A stretch of DNA of 64,000 nt. Source: an uncultured Clostridia bacterium. GTDB taxonomy: Bacteria; Bacillota; Clostridia; CAKSNL01; HGM11501. A program made the translations under genes and the position numbers. This document shows positions 57,943 through 64,000 of the stretch, piece after piece; within the stretch, counting starts at the first letter, position 1, and each line of letters opens with the position of its first letter. Where the stretch lies: the NCBI GenBank assembly GCA_934476235.1, contig CAKSNL010000001.1, positions 434,001 through 498,000 on the forward strand, given 5' to 3'. A model generated the notes under the pieces. The model was given only the letters and a program-made list of their open reading frames with translations. It searched no databases and had not been told where the DNA came from.

Positions 57943-58728
57943 TTTTTCTTTAATGTGATCCTTGGGCGGAACGCCCATTCTTTTTTTAAACACCTTTGAA
58001 AAATATAACGGTTCCGAAAAGCCGGAGCGCAGCGCAATGTCTTTTACGGAGGTGTATCCTTCCTCCATCAGCGTCAGCGCATGCTGGAGCCTGAGCGTCG
58101 TTATATATTCCGATATTCCTATGTGAAAGCGCTTTTTAAATACTGAGGATAAGTACTTCTCAGAGTACATATACTCATTTTTAAGCTTTGCGAGCGACAG
58201 GGCGGGATCCGTGTAATTTTCGTCGATATACCGTCTGACCGCGGGCATGATGTCGCCCTCGTCCCCGCTCTTTTCCCCGATCTTTTCTCCGAAAAGCGAA
58301 AAGCTGTATAACAAAAGCCCCTCACACCGAAGGTGCATTATCGACTTATCGTCGATTATCGCGTCCGACCACATGGGGATGAGCCTTTGCGCGCCGTGAA
58401 AAATGAAATTCTTTTTGTCAATGTTTATCTTATCCATCACGGCGTTTGCGCGCGAGCCCAAAAAGCTAATATACATATATTGAAAGTCCTCAATGCTTTC
58501 AATTGCACATAAAACTGAAGGAAATGTAAAAAACGCGTCCCCCTCGGAAAGCTCATAGACAGCTCCGCCCACATGAAGAAGCCCGCTCCCCTTTGTCACG
58601 AGGTGAAGCTTGTGCACCGTCTCGCACTTTAAGGCGGTAAAAACCTGCTTTTTTGTCTCATAAACAAAATTTAATATATTTATCGTGCCTTCCTCGTTTC
58701 TCGGCAGGAATCTGCAAATATTGCCCAT
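57931..58728 (-). CDS. AraC-family transcriptional regulator
   Basis: 265 residues. Sensor domain (about 1-150; HKLHLVTKGSGLLHVGGAVYELSEGDAFFTFPS) then the AraC DNA-binding domain (about 165-262; LAKLKNEYMYSEKYLSSVFKKRFHIGISEYITTLRLQHA, ALRSGFSEPLYFSKVFKKRMGVPPKDH). ATG 58728 has GGTGGAG upstream; a longer frame to 58782 overlaps its promoter. Divergent from the oxidoreductase/EamA pair, and its probable activator via the operator at 58791-58826. Confidence 0.92.
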   Translation of the reverse strand: MGNICRFLPRNEEGTINILNFVYETKKQVFTALKCETVHKLHLVTKGSGLLHVGGAVYELSEGDAFFTFPSVLCAIESIEDFQYMYISFLGSRANAVMDKINIDKKNFIFHGAQRLIPMWSDAIIDDKSIMHLRCEGLLLYSFSLFGEKIGEKSGDEGDIMPAVRRYIDENYTDPALSLAKLKNEYMYSEKYLSSVFKKRFHIGISEYITTLRLQHALTLMEEGYTSVKDIALRSGFSEPLYFSKVFKKRMGVPPKDHIKEKAKD

Positions 58729-58753
58729 TTTCGCGCTCCACCTTTCAATTTTT

Positions 58754-58782
58754 ATTATAAAGCCGCGGCACCCGTATGTCAA
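58754..58782 (-). promoter_or_regulatory. Promoter of the AraC-family gene
   Basis: Minus strand TTGACA (58777-58782), 17-bp spacer, TATAAT (58754-58759). Confidence 0.85.
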
Positions 58783-58790
58783 TAATTATG

Positions 58791-58826
58791 ATGGATTTTT
58801 TCCATACTTATATGGAAAAAATCCAT
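58791..58826. promoter_or_regulatory. AraC-family operator (inverted repeat)
   Basis: ATGGATTTTTTCCAT (58791-58805) and ATGGAAAAAATCCAT (58812-58826) are perfect complements, separated by 6 bp; each arm is itself nearly palindromic. Its right end meets the -35 of the oxidoreductase promoter, as expected for an activator site. Confidence 0.7.
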
Positions 58827-58854
58827 TTACTTTTTATCCTTTCCGCCTTAAAAT
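58826..58854 (+). promoter_or_regulatory. Promoter of the oxidoreductase operon
   Basis: TTTACT (58826-58831), 17-bp spacer, TAAAAT (58849-58854), then AAGGGAGG before ATG 58878. Confidence 0.65.
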
Positions 58855-58877
58855 GAAGAAAAAAGGGAGGTATTAAT

Positions 58878-60176
58878 ATGAAAAAAATAAAGGTCGGTGT
58901 TATGGGCGGTTACCGCGGCACCGGAATGATAAACTATTGTAAGATTGCGGATAACGCCGAGATCGTCGCTATCTGCGACAACAACCCCGAGGTTCTCACC
59001 GAGCAGAAAAAGCGCTGCGAAGGCTATGACATCACGTTTTACGATAACTTCGACGAATTTATAAAGCACGATATGGACGCGGTCGTTCTCGCAAACTTCG
59101 CGACAGAGCACGCCCCCTTTGCCATCCGCGCTATGAAGGCGGGAAAGCATGTATTTTCAGAAGTGCTCCCCGTGCAGACAATGAAGGAAGCGGTCGAGCT
59201 TATCGAGGCGGTCGAGGAGACCGGAAAGGTCTACGCGTACGGCGAAAATTACTGCTATATGCCCGTGTCGTACGAAATGAAAAAGCTCTATAACGAGGGC
59301 AAGATCGGCGAGCTTGAGTACGCCGAGTGCGAATATATTCACAACTGCCAGCCCATCTGGCCCGATATTACATACGGCGAGCGCGACCACTGGAGAAACA
59401 ACATGTACTCCACATTCTACTGCACACACTCGCTCGGTCCTATCATTCATGCGTCAGGTATGCGCCCCGTTAAGGTGACCGGCTTTGAAAGCACCTTAAA
59501 CGAACGCCGTTACTCCGGCGGCGCAAAGGGCGCGGACATCGGCATCGAAATGGTGACGCTTGAAAACGGCGCGATAGTCAAAAGCATCCACGGCGGACTT
59601 TACAAGGACTCCAACTGGTACATCATGTACGGCTCCAAGGGCAGAATGGAGTGCCCGAGAGAGGTTGCCGCTGCGGGCGGTATCGGTCACATTTATGTGG
59701 ATGCTGACCCCTATGCCGGTGAGTATAAATACCACCCGACCGAAAGCTACGACCCCGTGCGCGAGCATGACGATATCAGCAAGGGCTTCGGTCACGGCTC
59801 CTCGGACTACTATGTAATGTACAATTTCATTGAAAAGATTTTGGGCAATCCCGAGGCGGACACGATTGACGTTTACGAAGCAATGGATATGTTCCTGCCC
59901 GGAATGTTTGCCTTCCGCTCCATATTAAACGGCTCTGTCAGCATGGATATCCCGAATCTCCGCGATAAGGCTGAGCGCGAAAAATGGAGAAATGACACCG
60001 CGTGCACCGATAAAAACGTTGCCGGCGACATGCTTCTTCCCACCCAGAAGGGCGGAACACCCGACATTCCGGATGAGGTCTACGAAGCTGCCCGAAAAAA
60101 ATGGATGAGGGATACAGAGTCGGACGACGGATACAGAAACGCAGCATTTTCCCAGAGCTCCGGAGAAAATAAATGA
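58878..60176 (+). CDS. Gfo/Idh/MocA-family oxidoreductase
   Basis: 432 residues. N-terminal Rossmann domain with VGVMGGYRGTGMI (dinucleotide-binding glycines) and FATEHAPFAIRAMKAGKHVFSEV (EKP-type motif variant: FSEV instead of EKP), followed by the family alpha/beta domain. Probably acts on a sugar or inositol derivative with NAD(P)H; the HSLGPIIHASGMRPV segment carries the conserved family His. FSE in place of EKP means the usual Lys is missing, so catalysis may differ from the standard dehydrogenases. Operon with an EamA transporter (4-bp overlap), driven by the AraC-controlled promoter. Confidence 0.85.
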   Translation: MKKIKVGVMGGYRGTGMINYCKIADNAEIVAICDNNPEVLTEQKKRCEGYDITFYDNFDEFIKHDMDAVVLANFATEHAPFAIRAMKAGKHVFSEVLPVQTMKEAVELIEAVEETGKVYAYGENYCYMPVSYEMKKLYNEGKIGELEYAECEYIHNCQPIWPDITYGERDHWRNNMYSTFYCTHSLGPIIHASGMRPVKVTGFESTLNERRYSGGAKGADIGIEMVTLENGAIVKSIHGGLYKDSNWYIMYGSKGRMECPREVAAAGGIGHIYVDADPYAGEYKYHPTESYDPVREHDDISKGFGHGSSDYYVMYNFIEKILGNPEADTIDVYEAMDMFLPGMFAFRSILNGSVSMDIPNLRDKAEREKWRNDTACTDKNVAGDMLLPTQKGGTPDIPDEVYEAARKKWMRDTESDDGYRNAAFSQSSGENK

Positions 60177-61024
60177 TTTATTACTTTCTTCTGATTTTAG
60201 CGGCGGCGCTTTTTGCCTCTCAGTTCCTCTTAAACCAGCTTTTTCAAAAATACAAAGGCTCCGGCGCCGCCGATTCACTCCTTTTCACGCTCTACACCTC
60301 GCTTGCCGGGTTCTTCATTGTCTTTATAATCAACGGATTCCGCCTGGAATTTTCGTCTTTTTCCGTTGTCATTGCGCTCATCTATTCGGTCGTGAACCTT
60401 TTATACAACGCGGCGAGCTTAAAATCGTTCGAAACGGTGAATCTCTCGGTCTATTCGGTTTTCTCAATGCTCGGCGGAATGCTTCTGCCCTCCGTTTTCG
60501 GAATATTTTACAGCGCGGAAAAAGTGACGGCAGCGAAAATCATCTGCTTTGTCTTAATCAGTGCGGCAATCTTTTTAACGGCTGACCGCAAGGCGAAAAA
60601 AAGCAAAAAAGCGTATTTTTACTATGCGGCGGTGTTCATATTAAACGGCACTGTCGGCGTGCTCTCGGTCATTCACCAGTCGGGCACGTCGGCGGTTGAC
60701 AGCTTCAGCTTTTTAATGCACACAAGGATAATATCGTTCCTGTTTTCCGCATTTATCTATGCCGTAAAATACCGTTCTTTCCCGAGGATCGGGCTTCGTC
60801 CGCTCTTATGTGCCGTTTCGTTCACGGCGATGTGCTCTATAGGAAATCTCCTCTTGCTTATTTCCTTAAAGCACATTGACGCGTCCGTTCAGTATCCCAT
60901 CATAACTGGCGGAGTAATGCTTATCTCGCTTCTGATAAGCCTTATACGGCGCGAAAAAGTCACGAAAAAAGAGGCTTTCGCCTCCGTCGTCGCATTTGTC
61001 GCTTCAATAATTATTGCACTGTAA
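60173..61024 (+). CDS. EamA/DMT-superfamily transporter
   Basis: 283 residues, ten predicted helices in two EamA-like halves (about 1-135 and 145-283), with a basic loop RKAKKSKKAYFYY between. Typical of drug/metabolite transporters. The ATG overlaps the oxidoreductase stop (ATGA). Likely moves the substrate or product of the oxidoreductase, by operon association; the substrate is unknown. Confidence 0.8.
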   Translation: MIYYFLLILAAALFASQFLLNQLFQKYKGSGAADSLLFTLYTSLAGFFIVFIINGFRLEFSSFSVVIALIYSVVNLLYNAASLKSFETVNLSVYSVFSMLGGMLLPSVFGIFYSAEKVTAAKIICFVLISAAIFLTADRKAKKSKKAYFYYAAVFILNGTVGVLSVIHQSGTSAVDSFSFLMHTRIISFLFSAFIYAVKYRSFPRIGLRPLLCAVSFTAMCSIGNLLLLISLKHIDASVQYPIITGGVMLISLLISLIRREKVTKKEAFASVVAFVASIIIAL

Positions 61025-61052
61025 AAGGATGTGCCGAAAGGCACATCCTTTT
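61021..61052 (+). terminator. Terminator of the oxidoreductase-EamA operon
   Basis: AAAAGGATGTGCC-GAAA-GGCACATCCTTTT hairpin followed by T. Confidence 0.9.
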
Positions 61053-61066
61053 TATTATCGGCAAAT

Positions 61067-61525
61067 TTATGCCAGCGGCTGACCGTAGCTATCTCTGAAT
61101 CCGCCTGAAAGTATGGATATAAAGTCGATCACTGTGCCGATAAAGAACAGTCCTCCGGTAAAGAAATATATTATACCTGTGCCGACCTTGCCGACATACA
61201 TTCTGTGTATTCCGGCAATCCCGAACAATCCCAGAAGGCACAAAATCAAAGCGACAGTCTTACTTTTTCTCGGACCGCAATATCCTGCTCCGCTATTCTT
61301 GTTAACATTGGCATTTGTGTTCACGCTTTCGTTTGAATTGTTAATGTTAATTGTCGGCTGTGCATTTGACGTCTGCCTCGCCTCATCAATAACATTGCCG
61401 AGGTCAGCCTTGCAATACATTCTTCCCTTAACCTCAACAAGGCACTCTTTGCAAAAAGGTTTACCGCAATAAGCGCACATTCCCGTCGCTTCTGTTTCCG
61501 GGTGATTTGTACAATTCATTTTCAT
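61067..61525 (-). CDS. B-box-like zinc finger plus TM2-domain membrane protein
   Basis: 152 residues. N-terminal zinc-binding region with NHPETEATGMCAYCGKPFCKECLVEVKGRMYC (about 5-40), an Asn-rich linker (about 50-78; NINNSNESVNTNANVN), and a TM2 domain with two helices (about 88-145; ALILCLLGLFGIAGIHRMYVGKVGTGIIYFFTGGLFFIGTVID). Common in Clostridia; function unknown. AGAAAGGGA ribosome binding site. Confidence 0.85.
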   Translation of the reverse strand: MKMNCTNHPETEATGMCAYCGKPFCKECLVEVKGRMYCKADLGNVIDEARQTSNAQPTININNSNESVNTNANVNKNSGAGYCGPRKSKTVALILCLLGLFGIAGIHRMYVGKVGTGIIYFFTGGLFFIGTVIDFISILSGGFRDSYGQPLA

Positions 61526-61621
61526 TTTTCCCTTTCTGTATCAAATTTCGTTCTTATGTTATAAATTATAACATAGATATATAACATTTGTCAAGGCATA
61601 ATAGTGGTGAGGTGAATTTTA

Positions 61622-61810
61622 ATGAAAGAAAAACTCATCATTAACAAAAAGCCATTAAAAGGTGAGGACGGATTCAAGACATTTTCTATCAGAATCAAGG
61701 ACGAAACGGTCAATAATCTTGATAAGATTGCAAAGGAGACAAACCGCTCACGAAATGAGCTTATCAACATTTTATTGGATTACGCCATCGGTAACTGCGA
61801 AGTAAAATAA
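61622..61810 (+). CDS. Ribbon-helix-helix (CopG/Arc-like) protein
   Basis: 62 residues. The C-terminal two-thirds is a clear RHH fold: FKTFSIRIKDETVNNLDKIAKETNRSRNELINILLDYAIG. Small DNA-binding dimer; no toxin gene is next to it, so not obviously an antitoxin. GGTGAGG ribosome binding site. Confidence 0.85.
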   Translation: MKEKLIINKKPLKGEDGFKTFSIRIKDETVNNLDKIAKETNRSRNELINILLDYAIGNCEVK

Positions 61811-61848
61811 AAAACTGCGGAAGAAAAATTCTTCCGCAGTTTTTTATT
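61809..61848. terminator. Bidirectional terminator
   Basis: AAAACTGCGGAAGA / TCTTCCGCAGTTTT stem with T/A runs both sides. Shared by the RHH gene and dapL. Confidence 0.88.
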
Positions 61849-63037
61849 TTAGCGTATAGCCCGAGCAGACGCGTTTTATTCTTTCCATTGCCTCGCGCGT
61901 TTTTTCGTGCGTTCCGAAGCCGGAAAGCCTTATGTAGCTCTCGCCGCACGAGCCGAAGCCCTCGCCCGGAGTTGCAATCACATTGCACCTTTCCAAAAGA
62001 AAGTCAAAAAACTCCCAGCTCTTCATTCCGAACGGGCACGAGAGCCATACATACGGGCTGTTTTTCCCGCCGTAGTAAGTGAACCCGAGCGAAGAAAACG
62101 CCTCCGTCATCATTTTCGTGTTTTCGCGGTAATAGGATATCTTTTCCCTTATCTCCTTTTCGCCCTCATCGGAAAACACCGCCGCCGCACCGCGCGAAAC
62201 GATATACGAAACACCGTTGAACTTGGTGGACTGACGCCTTTTCCAGAGGTCCAGTAACCGGACTCCGTCACTCGTGAGCTCCTTTTTAATCACGGTATAG
62301 CCGCATCGAACGCCTGTAAATCCGGCGGTTTTCGAAAACGAGCAAAATTCGATTGCGCACCTTTCCGCGCCCGGAATTAAAAATATGCTTCTCGGCGAAT
62401 CGTCCGTTATGAACATTTCATATGCGGCGTCGTAAAATATCACCGCGTCCGTCGAAAGTGCGAAATCCACCCATTTTTTAAGCGACTCGTAATCATATGC
62501 CGCTCCCGTCGGATTGTTCGGCGAGCAAAGATAGATAATGTCCGCTTTTTTCGACTTGTCCGGCAGCGGCAAAAATCCGTTTTCGCCGTTCGCCTCGGAG
62601 AAAATGACCTTGTGACCCGCCATTATATTCGTGTCAAGATAGACAGGATAAACGGGGTCGGGGATAAGAACGGTCACATCGTCCGAAAAAATATCCAGTA
62701 TATTTGAAACGTCCTCTTTTGCTCCGCTGGTCGCGACAATCTCATCGGTTCCGACGTTTACGCCGATTTTTTCATAGTGGCTCTTAATTGCACTGAGCAG
62801 AAAATCCTCGCCGAAGCTTTCGGGATAGCCGTGAAACGTCTCCTTTTTTCCCATCTCGGAAACCGCCTCGCTCATGGCTTTTACGGCACACTCGGGCAGC
62901 GGAAGCGTAACATCTCCGATTCCCATTTTAATAACGTCCGCCTCCGGATGCTCATTTTTATAGTCCGCCGCCTTTTTTGCGATCGTTTTGAAAAGATAGG
63001 AGTTTTCAAGCTCAAGGTAGTGTTTGTTTATCTTCAT
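61844..63037 (-). CDS. dapL: LL-diaminopimelate aminotransferase
   Basis: 397 residues. A class I/II PLP aminotransferase converting tetrahydrodipicolinate to LL-diaminopimelate in one step. MKINKHYLELENSYLFKTIAKKAADYKNEHP at the N-terminus and GIGDVTLPLPECAVKAMSEAV are the DapL signature; the PLP lysine is in SFSKTAGFTGVRCG; SPNNPTG is the family motif. ATG overlaps the dapF stop (63034-63037). Together they supply meso-DAP for the cell wall and lysine. Confidence 0.95.
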   Translation of the reverse strand: MKINKHYLELENSYLFKTIAKKAADYKNEHPEADVIKMGIGDVTLPLPECAVKAMSEAVSEMGKKETFHGYPESFGEDFLLSAIKSHYEKIGVNVGTDEIVATSGAKEDVSNILDIFSDDVTVLIPDPVYPVYLDTNIMAGHKVIFSEANGENGFLPLPDKSKKADIIYLCSPNNPTGAAYDYESLKKWVDFALSTDAVIFYDAAYEMFITDDSPRSIFLIPGAERCAIEFCSFSKTAGFTGVRCGYTVIKKELTSDGVRLLDLWKRRQSTKFNGVSYIVSRGAAAVFSDEGEKEIREKISYYRENTKMMTEAFSSLGFTYYGGKNSPYVWLSCPFGMKSWEFFDFLLERCNVIATPGEGFGSCGESYIRLSGFGTHEKTREAMERIKRVCSGYTLK

Positions 63038-63879
63038 ATCCCGACCTCCCCGGTAAACGCCGTGACGGCGCCGCCCGTCAATAGAATTCTCTCGGGCGTG
63101 CAGTTTACTGTAAGCTCGCCGCCAGGAAGGAGGATTTTTAAATCCTTGCCCTCATCCGCGATTCCGAGCCGGACCGCCGCCGCGCCGACGGCGCACGCAC
63201 CGGTTCCGCAGGCAAGTGTTTCGCCGCTCCCGCGCTCCCACACGCGCATTTTAAAAGTGCCCGGCGAAACAATTTGCACAAACTCGGTGTTGACCCCTTC
63301 GGGAAACGCCGGGTTCTTTTCAAATTTCGGACCGGTTTTTTCAATATCAAAGCTTTCTAAATCAAAACCGTCTTCCATAAAAAGAACGCAATGCGGATTT
63401 CCCATGCCGACCGGAACGACTTTATATTCACAATTATCAATATATAGATTCTTTTCGGCGCTGCCGCCTTCCAAAAGCGTCGGAATTCTTGCGCTTTCAA
63501 ATTCCGCCTTTCCCATATCAACCGTTCCGCCCGTCACGAGCCCGTTTTCCTTTATGAGCGTAATCCTTTTGATGCCGGAAAGCGTTTCTATACTTATCAC
63601 ATCTTTGCCGGGCAGAAAATTGTCATGCACGAATTTTGCCGTGCAGCGAACGCCGTTTCCGCACATTTTGCCCTCGCTTCCGTCCGCATTGTACATATGC
63701 ATAAAAGCGTCCGCCCTGTCCGAGGGTCCGATAATTATGATTCCGTCGCCCCCGACTGAAAAATGCCTGTCGGAGAGCTTTTTTGAAAGCTCCCCGGGGT
63801 TCTCTATATTATATCGAAATCCGTCAATATAAATATAGTCGTTCCCGCATCCGTGCATTTTGGTAAACTCAAGCTTCAT
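63034..63879 (-). CDS. dapF: Diaminopimelate epimerase
   Basis: 281 residues. Converts LL- to meso-diaminopimelate with two catalytic cysteines. KMHGCGNDYIYID at the start, first Cys in MCGNGVRC, second in LACGTGACAVGAA. Length normal. Start ATG 63879; another gene lies just upstream and ends 3 bp before it. In operon with dapL. Confidence 0.97.
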   Translation of the reverse strand: MKLEFTKMHGCGNDYIYIDGFRYNIENPGELSKKLSDRHFSVGGDGIIIIGPSDRADAFMHMYNADGSEGKMCGNGVRCTAKFVHDNFLPGKDVISIETLSGIKRITLIKENGLVTGGTVDMGKAEFESARIPTLLEGGSAEKNLYIDNCEYKVVPVGMGNPHCVLFMEDGFDLESFDIEKTGPKFEKNPAFPEGVNTEFVQIVSPGTFKMRVWERGSGETLACGTGACAVGAAAVRLGIADEGKDLKILLPGGELTVNCTPERILLTGGAVTAFTGEVGI

Positions 63880-63882
63880 GTA

Positions 63883-64000
63883 TCACACCCCGCTTGCTCC
63901 GTAGTTTGACAAAACTCTTGCCGAGGGGTCGTTAACGTTGCACCCCTCCCAGGACTTGTTCGGCATCCAGAAATCCGCCACCATTTCGGCGTTGCCCGGA
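63883..64000 (-). CDS. Unidentified protein, C-terminal end (partial)
   Basis: Only the last 38 codons are in the window: frame GNAEMVADFWMPNKSWEGCNV and then NDPSARVLSNYGASGV, stop TGA at 63883-63885. It runs off the right edge in the same direction as dapF, with only 3 bp between, so it belongs to the same operon. I do not recognise the sequence. A role in diaminopimelate/lysine metabolism is possible by position only. Confidence 0.5.
   Translation of the reverse strand, partial: PGNAEMVADFWMPNKSWEGCNVNDPSARVLSNYGASGV

Noticed and set aside
61622..61810. Antitoxin of a toxin-antitoxin pair
   Set aside because: The ribbon-helix-helix gene stands alone between terminators with no toxin-like partner.
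1..64000. Prophage, transposon or genomic island
   Set aside because: No integrase, transposase, capsid, portal or conjugation gene; most genes are core, and the strand arrangement is that of normal operons.

Overview
The window looks like chromosome from an anaerobic Firmicute of class Clostridia, most likely an uncultured Oscillospirales- or Christensenellales-type gut or rumen bacterium. This is inference. The signs are a T-box leader, a PyrR/uraA pair, LL-diaminopimelate aminotransferase (dapL), tRNAs with encoded CCA, RecD2, a DarA-type c-di-AMP receptor, AGGAGG-type ribosome binding sites, TTGACA-17-TATAAT promoters, SLH and copper-amine-oxidase-like stalk domains, and moderate GC. No integrase, transposase, phage gene or CRISPR array was seen, so this is mostly ordinary chromosome. 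The unusual material lies between the genes.

Layout. 1-5.3 kb: engB (cut by the window edge) and lon, then a secreted stalk-domain protein and an EEP-family phosphatase. 5.3-16.3 kb: an acyl-CoA ligase and a Na+/solute symporter under a T-box, a GH38 alpha-mannosidase with a divergent AraC regulator, a small zinc-ribbon membrane protein, pyrR and uraA, and carD. 16.4-23.8 kb: cca, then a large secreted pair (four discoidin-like domains plus stalk; GH99-like barrel plus stalk) with a divergent AraC regulator. 23.9-32.1 kb: tRNA-Arg, then proS-mreB-comEC-holA, then a tandem PII-like protein with a DUF1538 membrane protein. 32.2-38.3 kb: two XRE regulators facing a small orphan ORF across a two-operator promoter, an SLH surface protein with a 39-bp tandem repeat, and two membrane proteins. 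38.4-42.7 kb: potABCD polyamine transporter behind a 300-nt leader that ends in a terminator. 42.7-53.0 kb: yebC, a COG2426 membrane protein, recD2, feoAB, and an ABC transporter-DUF1854-darA operon. 53.0-64 kb: tRNA-Pro preceded by two degenerate tRNA-like copies, a frame-disrupted TetR gene, a DUF3048 lipoprotein, dtd-cimA, an AraC-controlled oxidoreductase/transporter pair, a TM2 protein, a ribbon-helix-helix protein, and dapL-dapF.

The most interesting signals are four. (1) A pair of about 245-bp structured elements in opposite orientation (5337-5582 and 13972-14216) show base-pair covariation, and each is nested inside a terminator-like hairpin. (2) The potA leader has mutually exclusive terminator and antiterminator pairings and a closing P1 stem; I cannot match it to a riboswitch class known to me. 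(3) The tRNA-Pro locus has its promoter separated from the tRNA by two tRNA-like modules. (4) A terminator hairpin shared by cimA and a convergent AraC gene has been duplicated around a MITE-like insert.
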